DNA from: Brasenia schreberi
Lineage: Eukaryota; Streptophyta; Magnoliopsida; Nymphaeales; Cabombaceae
Direction of reading: 5' to 3'
Length of the DNA: 64,000 bases
Assembly: GCA_036023115.1 (NCBI GenBank)
Contig: JAYKKT010000037.1
Span: 3,595,501-3,659,500 of the forward strand
Shown: positions 11,780 to 24,330 of the stretch, one piece after another
How positions within the stretch are numbered: position 1 is the first letter of the stretch
Layout of the letters: the number at the start of each line of letters is the position of its first letter
The notes under the pieces: model-generated
What the model was told of the DNA's origin: nothing
Database searches by the model: none
The model's input: only the letters and a program-made list of their open reading frames with translations
Made by a program: the position numbers and the translations under genes

Positions 11780-12385
11780 GGATGCAGAAAAATACTAATT
11801 GCAACGTAGATTTAACATCCAGTTACTGGTGGAATTAAGACTTGTTCCTAGAGATGGTACGGTTAAATGCTTCAACAGGAACGAAACAAGGTTAAATGCT
11901 TTAAGAAGGATGAGGTTTATGTATTTTCTTAATCTGCTTTAATTGTTCAACTATTCCTGCTTCTTGTCATTTCTTTTCCTCAAGATATTGTACTTAAAAT
12001 ATGACAGGATGTGCTGTTAGAAAGGAAAAGAAAATTGCTATTTTTTTCTTCTTTTTCTTTAAGTTTTGTATCCTTTGATATGTGTAGTACAAGGTATACG
12101 GACTTGTATTGGCTTGTGATGTGCCTGTTTACCCCATTCCCGTTTCACTATAGCCTGTTGTACATATCATTGCGTAACAATGTCTTTCCGTCACTCAGTT
12201 TGTTTATATACTTTATGAGATTTCCCTCAGGTCTGAGGGTTCAGCTTGTAATTGCTCCTCTTTGTCCTGATAATTGTTGTTATTTTCTTCTATCTTACAT
12301 TTGCTATCTTTGACTCTTTCTGTGTTTCCAATTGATTAATCCTTCAGAAATCTTGACACTTATGTTTGTTTAACTCTCTGTTCAG
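11780..12385. other. Probable intron of the ARF-GEF gene
   Basis: No coding similarity to the expected upstream exon is visible. The stretch ends in a T-rich tract and ttcag at 12381-12385, the acceptor for the first visible exon. Confidence 0.5.
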
Positions 12386-15300
12386 GTTTATTGGTGTTAC
12401 CAGGCAATATCTCTGTTTATCCTTGTTAAAGAACAGCGCCTTGTCAGTGATGAGTGTCTTCCAGCTCTTATGCTCTATTTTCATGAGTTTATTGTCAAGG
12501 CTAAGGTCTGGTCTGAAGTCAGAAATTGGGATTTTCTTTCCAATGCTTGTCCTCCGAGTTCTGGAAAATGTGCTTCAACCAAGTTTCCTTCAGAAAATGA
12601 CTGTACTGAACTTGTTGGAGAAGATGTGTGAAGATCCACAAAATGTCATTGATATTTTTGTGAATTACGACTGTGATGTTGAATCACCAAATATTTTTGA
12701 AAGGTTAGCTTGTTCTCAATACTCCGAGTGATTATATTTTTATCTCTTGCAGATCTTGTTTTCTTCAACTGCATGTATCGCTTTGTACTATTGGAATAGG
12801 TAAATGCTTGAAAATGCATTTGATTCCTTAAGATATTTGCAGGATTGTTAATGGTCTACTGAAAACTGCTTTGGGTGTGCCTTCTGGTTCAGTGACAACC
12901 TTGTCTCCAGCCCAGGATATTGCCTTCCGGCATGAGGCTGTCAGGTGTTTGGCTGCCATTGTTAAATCAATGGGGCTATGGATGGATCAGCAACTTCGCG
13001 CTGTAGATACACGTCCAACAAAAGACCCTGAATCAGATAGCTCGGTTGTTGAAAGCCAGGCTATATTGAATGAAGATGGATCTGCAGTAGACTATGAGCT
13101 ACATTCTGAAACATACTCTGAATTATCAGAAACTGCTACATTAGAGCAGCGGCGTGCATATAAGATAGAACTCCAGGTAATTTTGGAAAGGAAAGTTCCC
13201 ATGATGGATGAACTTCTGTTATGTTTGTTGTATTCATTATTACAAATGAAAAAATTGCCACTATAACCATGTTTGACGTTGACCTTTATTGTGTCTGATG
13301 TTGCCTAGTGCAGAAAGGGATTTCCATATTTAATCGAAAACCCAGCAAGGGTATTGAATTTCTCATAAGCACGAAGAAAATCGGTGGCTCTCCTGAAGCT
13401 GTATCTTCATTTCTCAAGAACACAGCTGGCTTGAACGAGACAATGATTGGAGACTATTTAGGGGAGAGAGAAGATTTTGCTTTGAAAGTTATGCACGCAT
13501 ATGTCGACTCAATGAATTTGGAAGGAATGGGTTTTGGTGAAGCAATTAGGTTTTTTCTTCAAGGCTTCCGTTTGCCTGGAGAAGCTCAGAAGATTGACCG
13601 TATAATGGAAAAATTTGCAGAGCGCTATTGCAAATGCAATCCAAATTCCTTTAGCAGTGCTGATACTGCATATGTTCTTGCTTATTCTGTGATCATGCTC
13701 AACACAGATGCGCACAACAACATGGTCAAAGATAAGGTTGCTTTGATACTTTACAGTCATTTGCTTTTATCCTGAAGTTTGCATCGGCTCTTGTGTGAAA
13801 CAAATGCTTATTTCTTGCAAATCACCACTTATAAGCTCTTTTATGCTCTTTCTAGATGTCAAAGTCAGATTTTATTCGCAACAATCGAGGGATTGATAAT
13901 GGCAAGGACTTAACAGAAGATTATTTGGGATCTTTATATGATCAAATTGTTAAAAATGAAATAAAGATGAATGCTGATTCCTCAGCTCCACAGAAACAAG
14001 GAAACAACATCAATAAGCTACTTGGTCTGGATGGAATACTTAATTTAGTCACTTGGAAGCAGCCAGAAGAAAAAGCATTGGGTGCAAGTGATGTACTTCT
14101 GAGGCACATACAGGAGAAATTCAAAGCAAAGACTAGCAAATCTGAGTAAGCTAATGTGGTTCGTTTTTTCTGTTCATATCTGCATGCCCGTCTCGTGATC
14201 AATTTATTTCCTTTGATGTTGCAGGTTGCATTTTTACACAGTCACTGATGTGGCAATTCTACGATTCATGATGGAGGTCTGCTGGGCACCAATGCTTGCT
14301 GCATTTAGCGTAAACCTTGACCAGAGTGATGAAAAGGTTATCGCATTTCAGTGCTTGCAAGGATTTCGTCAAGCAGTACATGTCACTTCTGTGATGTATA
14401 TGCAGACTCAGAGAGATGCTTTTGTGACATCTGTGGCAAAGTTCACATTTCTCCACTGTGCTGCTGACATGAAACAGAAAAATGTTGAAGCTGTGAAGGT
14501 AACTACTATAGACTCTATTGCTGATGCAATTTGATGGATACAAATTAAAAGAACAAAGAACTATCTTGTGCTAGCATGATTCGTGATTGTTCAATGAAAG
14601 CATCATTCATAGATCAATTATATTTACTGATAAAGCTACCTTAGTATACCTACTGAACTTTTCTTCTGTTTCAGGTTATCTTTATATAGGGATCAAGCTT
14701 AAGTCACTGCATCTGTTTAGGAAGTAAAATATGAAATGGGAAGTGAAAGCCATTGGAACCCGATTCTCTTCTTGATTTCCATGAATAGGAATTTCAATAT
14801 TATCTGATAATGAATTTTGATTTCTGTTTGCATCATTGTACACGTTTTTGGTTCCCCCTTTCACTTTTCAGTCACTTTCCTCTTCTCAAGTCCCCAAGAT
14901 TTTAAATAATCATTACCTAGAATCTAATTCCTGTACTGCTTTCTAGTCTGAGAAAATTATTGCTTAAACGTCCTGTCCAGGTAATTGTAGGAGTTGCATG
15001 GTTAAGATCAATTCCTTTATATTGTTCAAGCATTTCCTGTACTGCAAATCGTGGCATCAAGATGCTGATGCACCTTTTATGGTCACAAGTATGATTTCCT
15101 GGAGTTGAATATGTTCTTTTGTCCGAATCAGAGGCACTGCTTTACACATGTCCAATGATAAATGTAAGCCATTGGTGGACAAGAGCACTGTTAGTTTTGA
15201 TTATTGATAATATCTAATTATTCATACAAAAGTTAATCTTTCCCCAACAATATATATCCAATGACAAAATTGCTGTAGATTGCACCAAACAGTAACTAGT

Positions 15301-18300
15301 AATAAAGGCCTAGATTTGGTTTTTTAAGTACTTCACAATTTGCTTGACAATGGATTAATGATTTTCTGGTGATTCATAGGGTGCTCCTTTGATTTTCAGC
15401 CTTAAGAAATGTGCATTCATCATGTGTCTTTGAATCCAAAACTATGGTGGAGCTGTGGCATTTCTTAATGCTGAGTGGGGATTATAGTGAAGATACCTAA
15501 AGCTAGGAAGAAGTTCAAGCTCCTCTATATTTTTCCTGGCGCAATCTGTGAGGAAAAGAATAGCATTAGCATGCATCTGAACTTCTAATTTGATTAGCAT
15601 GCATCTGAGATTCTGAACTTCTAATTTGCTAGAACTGCCATTTGTAGGCTTTTTGAGAATAAGGATAAACTTGCTGCTAATTTTGTGAGTATTTGGAACT
15701 TGTGATGCATTAATTGTTTTGATCAGTCGAGGAGTGTCAGGTCTTTCTTTTTCTGTTTGATCATGTTTGCTTGTGAGAACAGCTCTCCATTTATTCTAGC
15801 TTGGTAAGTTTTTCAGTTTATTTTTTTTGCACACATGTAGGCTATCATATCCATTGCAATTCAAGATGGTAACTACTTGCAAGAGGCCTGGGAGCACATC
15901 TTAACATGCCTTTCCCGATTTGAGAACCTACTGCTATTGGGGGAGGGCGCTCCACCTGATTCTTTGTTTCTCACGGTGCCTCAGGCAGAAGCAGAGGAAA
16001 AGCCGACCAAGTCTCCAGCAAATCAGCTACTGAAGAAAAAAGGATCGCATCAGGCGATCATGGCAGTTCTTCGAGGAGGAGCATATGATAGTGCTGCTCC
16101 TGTAGTCAATGTCTCCTCTCCTATAACACCGGAGCAAATAAATAACTTGATTTCTAATTTAAACATGCTTGATCAGATTGGAAATTATGAACTGAATCAC
16201 ATCTTTGTGCATAGTCAAAGGTTGAATAGTGAGGCTATTGTTGCTTTTGTGAAGGCTTTGTGTAAGGTGTCTATGTCAGAGTTGCAGTCTCCAGAACCTC
16301 GGGTCTTTAGCCTTACAAAAATTGTGGAAATTGCGTAAGATTCCTCACTCGATTTTATGAGATAGATGCATCAAATCACTGCTGGAAGTTTTTCATTCTT
16401 TGAGGTTGCTGTTTTGCAGGCATTACAACATGAATCGCATTAGATTGGTTTGGTCTCGTATATGGCATGTTCTTTCTGATTTTTTTGTGTCCGTTGGACT
16501 ATCAGAGAACCTCTCGGTTTCCATTTTTGTTATGGATTCCCTGAGGCAGCTTGCTATGAAGTTTTTGGAACGTGAAGAGCTGGCAAATTACAGTTTTCAG
16601 AGTGAATTTTTGAAGCCTTTTGTTATAGTTATGAAGAAGAGCAGTTCTGCAGAGATCAGGGAGTTGATAGTCCGATGTGTTTCCCAAATGGTCCTTGTTC
16701 GTGTCAGTAATGTGAAGTCTGGCTGGAAAAGTGTTTTTACGGTAAGGATCACTTAGATTCATGCCCACAGTTCCAAAATGTCAAGGTTACTTCCAATTTT
16801 CTACAATTTCAAATCTTGATGTTTTCTTTTCTGTTGCCTTTAGATAGACTTCATAAATTATCCTGTCAATCTTGTTGTTTTAGTCTTGAATGTTGTTTTT
16901 CCCATGAATGCCAGAACTTTTCAAGGTAATAATTTTGTTGAACTGTTTTGAGAGGTCTTGCCGAAAAATTGTTGGTATAGTTGTTGGTTAGTTGAGCCAG
17001 GATAGAGTTAATTTAAGCTCCAGAAATGGTTGGAACAAGTGCTCCTTTCATGGGCTTACTTTAATTAAAATGTGATTTTACTTGTAGCCCTTGTACTCCG
17101 TGAGATTTACTCTCATATGCAAAACTTGTGATTGTTGACACGTTAATGAACCTTCTTTTTGCAGGTTTTCACAACTGCTGCTTCTGATGAACGCAAGAAT
17201 ATAGTCTTGCTGGCTTTTGAGACTATAGAAAAAATTGTTCGAGATTATTTTCCGTACATAACAGAGACAGAGACAACAACTTTCACAGATTGTGTTAGGT
17301 GCCTTATTGCCTTCACGACAAGCAGATTCAACAATGATGTTGGTTTTAATGCCATAGCGTTTCTTCGCTTCTGTGCTGTCAAACTGGCAGAGGGAGGCCT
17401 TATATGTTACGAAAAGAGCAAGGAATCTTCTGATCAAACGAATGGACATGTTCTTGATGGGCCAACCTTTACGGACAAAGATGAACATGTGTACTACTGG
17501 GTTCCCTTACTGACTGGTAAAGTATCTTTTTCTAATGGAATGAGCTTCCTTTTTTATGATTAAGTCGTAGTACACTGCATTCAGTTTATATGTGAACCTT
17601 TCGACTTAAACAACCATATCTTGTTAGGTCTTTCAAAGCTTACTTCTGATACAAGATCAGCCATAAGGAAAAGTTCATTGGAGGTGCTATTTAATACATT
17701 GCGAGATCATGGACATCTTTTTTCACTCTCTTTCTGGGTCAGAGTATACAAGTCAGTTATTTTCCCAATTTTCGATAATGTGGGCTATACAAAGGGAATT
17801 TTGTTAGATGCGCAGTCAGCAGGTTATAAGGAGGGAAAGCTAGTTGACAGCAAAGAGATGCAACTTGTAGAAAGTATTTGGAGTTCTGAAACTTGTGCTC
17901 TGGCTGCAGAATATCTTGTTGACTTGTTTTCAGGATTCTTTGCCATAGTTCGGTCACAGCTCAAAAATGTTGTGTCTATTGTTACTAGTTTTATTCGAAA
18001 TCCCAGTTTTGCTAGTGTTGGTGTATCAGCATTCTTGCGCCTGACCAGTAATGTGGGGAACGTGCTCTTGGATGACGAATGGCGGGAGGTACTTCTGTGT
18101 TTAAAGGCAGCTGCTGCTTCAACACATCCTAGCTTTTCACTTGTACTGAAGACAATGGACGGGATTGCGATACCAGACAGTGTCGAAGTATACCCCGAAA
18201 GTGAGTTCTTTCCTGAACAAGAGATTCCCAATGATGAGCCAGAGGATGATAGTTTACATGTAGCTTCATACTGCGTCTCGAGATTGAAGGGTCATATCGC

Positions 18301-19858
18301 TGTACAACTCCTCATAATTCAGGTACCCGTTTTCCTCGCAAGTATAATCTAGCTCTTGATTAGCACGTCTATTCTTGTGTGTTGGTTATGCTTTTCTTTG
18401 AGTTTCAGAAATCTTTAAAAATGACCTAATTCACCCTAGCTAAATCATAAGATGGTGGAAACATGACTTCTAGATATACTCTGTAGTCTTTAGAGATTGA
18501 AGACACCAGCTGGTGTCTTCGGCTTCGTACGTTTCAGCAGAAATCATCAGACAATTCCTAGATAAACAACTTGGATGCAAGGTTGTCTGGATCGATTTTC
18601 TCAGCATTTTGATGACTCGATAGATCCAAATGACAATCAAGAGTTCATGTGGTGGATCCACTTAGTGTGAGAAAAAGGCTTGGCACCAACATTGTTTTAA
18701 AAGATTGTCTCAACTACTATGATGCTCACAAAATGGCAGTTTAACGAGGTAGGTCCCTGGATCATATAGTTTCAGGCCCTGATACTATCACAATACATAT
18801 CATATCATAGGACAGGATATGAAATTTACACCATTGTAACTGGCAGTCCCCATATGCAGATATACACCAATTTTTTAGCATCTCTATCTTGAGCCCTAGA
18901 AGAAACCTATTCTTACTAGTGCCCACCTGAGAGTATAGCAGAACTTCGATTAGTAGACCCTGTTCAACTTGCACATTGTGTCAGAGTAGATTGTGTGGCG
19001 ATAGGCAACTAGATGTTGAATAAGTTGTAAGCTTCAGCACAGACCAACCTTGGAGGCAGATTTTTTTTTCCTAGTGTGTATGAGAGAGAGAGAACTCGTA
19101 ACTATATTGTTACACTCGCCTGATTGCAGCCTGCTTAAGTTGTGTCCATGTTATTATTTTTGAATTCGCCCAGCTTTCACTGATCACTCGAGATGAGCTC
19201 TCCTAATCATGATTGTTTGCCTTATGATCATGTGGTTTCTATATTTCAGGCTTTGATGAAACTGTACCAAACACATGGACAGTATCTCTCGGCCTCAAAT
19301 ATGGTGATTCATTTGGAAATATTTTCTGCTGTTTGCCAGCATGCCCATGAAATGAATTCCCATGCCATCCTACAGGACAAATTGCACAAAGTATGTTTGA
19401 TCTTAGAGGTGCCTGATCCACCTTCTCTGCACCTTGAGAATGAAGCATACCAAAATTATCTCAAGTTTTTACAGACCCTAATATCCGGGAACCCATCCCT
19501 TTGGGAAGAAAGAGGTATAGAACTACAGATGATTTCAGTGTGTGGGAAGATATTAGAAATATATCTTGAATGTGCTGGATGCAAGATAAACCAGGACATT
19601 CCAAGAGACCAGCGAAAGTTGAAGTGGATAATTCCATTGGGTAGCGAAAAGAAGGAAGAGCTAGGTGTTCGTAGTCCTTTAGTTGTCTCAACCCTGCAAG
19701 TATTATGTAATTTAGACAAGCATACCTTTAGAAAATACATCTCACAATTTTTCCCGTTACTAGTTAATTTAATTCGTTGTGAGTACAACTCCGCTGAAGT
19801 ACAGCTTGTTTTGAGGGATTTATTCCTATTTTGTATAGGCCCAATAATATTATCCTGA
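12386..19858 (+). CDS. BIG2: Large ARF guanine-nucleotide exchange factor, BIG1/BIG2 type (5'-incomplete)
   Basis: Ten exons with GT-AG borders and compatible phases: 12386-12703, 12843-13176, 13314-13736, 13856-14145, 14225-14498, 15841-16334, 16420-16741, 17165-17516, 17628-18322, 19250-19858 (stop TGA). They encode about 1,369 residues against about 1,790 in full-length plant BIG proteins; roughly 400 N-terminal residues (DCB region) are missing. The Sec7 domain spans exons 3-4: [20 protein letters not shown] carries the catalytic glutamate (LPGE), and [14 protein letters not shown] is the ARF-contact helix. HUS-type sequence precedes it (exon 1); HDS repeats follow ([39 protein letters not shown]). 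The family activates ARF GTPases at the trans-Golgi network for secretion and recycling. No internal stop is seen. The BIG1/BIG2 assignment rests on motif similarity; BIG3 or BIG4 is possible. Confidence 0.93.
18499..18520. repeat. 22-bp perfect palindrome in ARF-GEF intron 9
   Basis: The half-site GAAGACACCAG is followed directly by its reverse complement, with no loop, in the 927-bp intron 18323-19249. Confidence 0.85.
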
Positions 19859-19928
19859 TTTTTTGCTCTCTGATTAGTGTTTTGTCCATGTAATTGTATT
19901 ATTAGATAGCAACTTGTTTGCGAAATGG

Positions 19929-19934
19929 AATAAA
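19929..19934 (+). promoter_or_regulatory. Putative polyadenylation signal of the ARF-GEF gene
   Basis: AATAAA lies about 70 bp after the stop codon at 19858. It is the canonical hexamer in a plausible 3' UTR position; the cleavage site is not defined. Confidence 0.5.
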
Positions 19935-19939
19935 CTCAT

Positions 19940-21399
19940 AATATGATGTAGCCTCATGTTTTACATTGTGACAAAGCATTAAATGCACAAAAAGGATGCA
20001 GGCATCGAAGAACTTTTGTATTGTTAAAAATACATATGAAAACACGGTGCCTATCTTGCGTCGTGAATTGAAACAGAAGTTTCTTCCGTAGATATCGAGT
20101 TCCGGGAATAGAACTAATATTTTAGAGTTTTAATGGCCATGTGCAGCACTTTAGGATCGATTGCAACTTGGCTAACTTTGGGTGCAAAGGTAGCGAGATT
20201 TTTTCTATGTACTCACGCAGAAACAACCACCAGCTTCACCGTCAATACCAACTATTCGGAGAAACTAACCGCCACCCCCTACCCAGAGAGAAAGAGAGTG
20301 GTTGTTGAGCGTGCAGGAACTAATTTTTGCAATTTCTACTAAACCTACACCAAGGTTCATCTTCGTTCGAGGAAGAGATTAACCTGCTTCATGAGCTTTC
20401 CCGTCCTTTTCATTCTTTGGGGAGGTAATTGTGGGTAAACTTCGCCTGCGGGCCACCACATTTATTCCCTTCTCGTAAGCACTTCTAATCTTTTCTTCGT
20501 CGTCGAAGAAATTCACAGTATCACGAGATTTCCTTGCCAGAAAGATCCTGGAAGCTCATGAAGCAGATTAAACTTCACCTGCCGCCACCCCACATTTATT
20601 CCCTTTCAAAAGCATTTCTAATCTTTTCTTCGTTGTTGACGAAATTCGCAGTTTAACATGAAGTTTCCTTGCCAGAAAGATCCCGAAAGGATCTTTTACT
20701 ACGCTTTCAAGCCGTGCCTTGTGGGTAAGACCCTAGAAATGCATACCACAGCTCAAAAAGATAAATCACTGAAAGGCTAACATCTACCAATTAATTACAG
20801 TAACAAAAGTATTCCATACGTTTTATCTTAGCAGATTTGGCAAATCCCAAGTGAAATCACACCATGTGACACCAGAGTGTTCCTCCAAACAATTGGCTTT
20901 TAACATTAAGACAAATGACCCAGACAGAAAACCGAAGACAGCCTATTATTCGGCTTGCAACAATGACCTAGTTTGAGATGAATATACATCTTTTCACTAT
21001 ATCCGAGACAGGGACGGGGAGAAACATCTGACTGTACAAACAATCTAGAATTACAGGTTTGAAATAAAGGTTTATTGTTTGTGTATATGCCTTTCTAGTA
21101 TTCCTTCAAGAGACAAACTTGAAATAGGAGGTCACCACCTTTAACTCGACACTGGACCTTGAGCACCATGGGTCAGGATCAGACACTAAACAACATATGA
21201 CTGCATCAACTCAACCCCAACAATGACACAAATATGACCGACAGCAGCGGAAGTGGACTTGTATCCCTGGCGACCATGACAATTATGGATGACCTGCAGT
21301 AAGCCAGTAACAAAAAGCATGTGTAAGTTTTCAGAAAGAGGTTTTGCAATACATAGGCACAGTCAAAAAAGTCTAAATAGCCGATCTTTTTTTATTACT
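19940..21399. other. Spacer between convergent genes, with a tandem duplication
   Basis: About 20449-20550 and 20578-20690 are two diverged tandem copies of a unit containing acatttattccctt, aatcttttcttcg and tttccttgccagaaagatcc. The phrase agctcatgaagcag recurs in inverted form (gcttcatgagct) near 20389-20400 and 20552-20566. An open frame of 69 codons at 20133 has no recognisable domain. No gene is called. Confidence 0.4.
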
Positions 21400-24320
21400 T
21401 AAATGGTTTGAAATGGAGTTGGTATTATTATAAATAAATATTTAAAAGATAGTGTAGCGGTTGTAGAATTATAATGGTGAAATTAGTATTAGGAGTAGAG
21501 ACTTTGAATATAGTTTGCGCTTATGTATCTTAAATAAGATTAGAAGATAATATAAAGAAAGCTTTTTAGGAGGAGTAGTTAATTCAAAGAATTCTACAAA
21601 GGGAAATGATTTGTTTGAGAGAAAACTTAAATGGACATGCCGGTAAAGAGACATTAGGATATCAAAGTATTCATGAAAACTATGGTTTTGAAGATATAAA
21701 TGAAGAAGGTAGGAAGATTTTAAATTTTGATATGACTTTACAAGATGAACATTTAATTAATTATAAGAGTGATTTGTCACAAACATAAATTAATTATTTT
21801 ATTTGTAGGAAAAAAAAAAGATCGCGTAAAGATTACAAGGTAATTTTGTTATGACTTTCCAAGTGAAATTAGTGTTAGGAAGAGACTTAAATGGACATGT
21901 CGGTAAAGATACATTAGGGAATCAAAGTCTTCATGGAAACCATAGTTTTGAGATATAAATGAGGGTATGAGGGTAAGGAGATTTTAAAATTTATTATGGC
22001 TTTTTATCTCTTTATAGCCAATAGAATTTAAAAAAAAGGATAACATCTACTTACTTATAAGAGTTGCTTGTTACAAACACAAATTGATTCTTTTATTTTT
22101 AGAAAAAAAGATAGATCGTGTTATAAAGATTACAAGGTAATTTCAGGAAAAAGTTTAACTACTCAATATCGACTTTTAATAATAGATTTGGAGGTAAAAA
22201 AATGAACAAAGAAGAATAAAGTGCACAGAGCTATTTTAACTACAATGTGAAACCTTAAATATGAGAAAGAATATATATTTAAAAAAAAGTTCTTCAAAGA
22301 GATCTTGGAATTATTTAGGTACACCTTCACATATGCGAAACAATAAGGCTATACATATTAGGGAAGTGGCAAAAGATGTGTTAGGTGAAGCTAAGGGAGA
22401 CGTACCGGCACAAAAAGAAGCTTAGTAGTAGACTCAAGTGGTGCAAGATAAAATAAGGCAAAGAATGCAGATTACAAATTACATTATACCAAGAAGACTA
22501 GTGAAACTTTGGAGGCTTATAAGAAAACAAAAAAAAGAAGCAAAAAAAGGCTGCTAGTGAAGCAAAAGCCAAAATTTGAAGGATTTATTATAAAAAACTT
22601 AATTCAAAAGAAGGTGAAAAGATATTTTTAGGATAACTAAGGCTAGAGATAAGAAAACTAAGGATCTTACTTTTATTAGATGCATCAAAGATGAAAATGA
22701 GAAGATTCTAGTAGAGAACAATGATATAAAAAATAGATAAAAAAATATTTTTATAAGTTTTTTAATGGAAATATAGATATTAGTATTAGCTTAAAAGAGT
22801 TAGTCAAATTAGAAAAGTATATAAACCACAATTTCTATCGACGTATTCAAAAGAATGAAGTCAAAGATACTCTTAAATATACGAAAGTTGGTAAATCTAT
22901 AGGACAGGACAATATTTCTATAGAAGTATGAAAAATCCTACAAGAGATGAGACTCACTTAGCTCACAAGACTATTTAATGAAATAAAAAGAACCCAAAAG
23001 ATGTTCGAGGGATGGAGTGCGAATACACTTATACCCATATATAAGAACAAGGGAGACATTCAAAATTGTTTAAATTATCGAGGTATTAAGTTAATGAGAT
23101 ACTGTGAAATTATGAGAAAAAAATTATCGACTATAGGTTAAGACAAGTATCGAGTACAACAGATAACCAATTCGGATTCATGCCCGACAGATCTATTATT
23201 GAAGCGATTCACCTATTGAGACGCCTTATGGAACATTTTAGAGAAAAAAGAAAAACCTTCATATGATATTTGTTGATTTAGAAAAAACTTATGATAGGGT
23301 GCCAAAAGATGTTCTTTGGAGAACATTGGAAAAGAGAGACATCAAATTAATATAGATAAATCTTATAAGAGACATGTACGCTGGTGCAAAAATTTGTGTG
23401 AGGACTCATGAAAGTTAATATTGGGTTACATTAAGGATCAACTTTAAGTTTATATTTATTTATATTGGTCATTCATGAGTTAACCAAACATATTAAAGAT
23501 GAAGTACCTTTGTGTATGTTACTTGCGGACGACATTGTGTTAGTTGATGAGTCTATGAAAAAGTTAATAAGAAATTAGAACTATGGAGAGAAACGTGAAA
23601 AAGTAAAGGCTTCCGACTTAGTAGAACAAAGACATAATATATGGGATGTAAGTTTGATCGTTAGGCTACTTCATAGCATATAAAAATTAAGATTGGCACA
23701 CATTGCATCCCTAACAAGGAAAGTTTTAAATACCTAGGGTTTATTTTTCAAAGTGATTAGAAAAATTAATGGAGATGTTACGCATAGAATTAATGTCGGT
23801 TGATTAAAATGGAGAGATGTATCAGTTATTCTTTGTGATAAGAATATAACATTAAAGTTAAAGGTAAATATTATAAAGCAACAATTAAACCTACTATGTT
23901 TTATGGTTCTAAGTGTTGGGTAGTTAATCATCAACATGTGCAAAAGATGTCTGTAGCAGAAATAAAAATATTGAGATGAATGAGTGGTCATACAAGGAAA
24001 GACAGAATGCAAAATAAGGTTATTAGAAATCAATTGGGAGTAGCACCAATAGATGATAAAATAAGGGAAAATTGTTTAAGATGGTTTGAACATGTAGAAA
24101 GATGACCAAAGGATGATCCTCTAAGAAGATATGAAAAACTAGATTGTGAAAATGTTAAAAGAGGAAGACGACTACCACAAAAGTGTTGGGAAGAAACTAT
24201 AAAGAACGATCTAGTTTATATTGAGTTAAATGCTAGCATGGCACGTGATAGGGCTCTTTGGAAATAAAGAATCCATATAGCCGACCCCATCTAGTATGAA
24301 AAAAGGTTTAGTTGTTGTTG
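21400..24320 (+). mobile_element. RTE LINE copy C, old, nearly complete but heavily mutated
   Basis: The plus strand begins in the endonuclease region (TLNIVCAY-like text near 21500; NLNGHAGKETLGYQS at about 21630, matching the GDLNGHVGKAALGYQ block of copy G). A second partial endonuclease piece at about 21855-22000 implies an internal rearrangement. The linker, RT (QFGFMPD near 23170; LHLRINFKFI near 23430; LLADDIVLVDES near 23520, where the ADD active site is retained) and the C-terminal region follow. It ends near 24320 with the TTG-repeat tail. Flanking taaatggttt (21400-21409) and taaatggttg (24321-24330) may be a target duplication. Dozens of stops make it the most decayed long copy of this subfamily. 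Confidence 0.85.
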
Positions 24321-24330
24321 TAAATGGTTG

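Noticed and set aside
12011..12313. 100-codon open frame just upstream of the ARF-GEF exon
   Set aside because: It shows none of the expected BIG N-terminal sequence; T-rich intron translation.
17824..18231. 135-codon minus-strand open frame inside the ARF-GEF gene
   Set aside because: Antisense shadow of exon 9, which matches the ARF-GEF family in the other strand.
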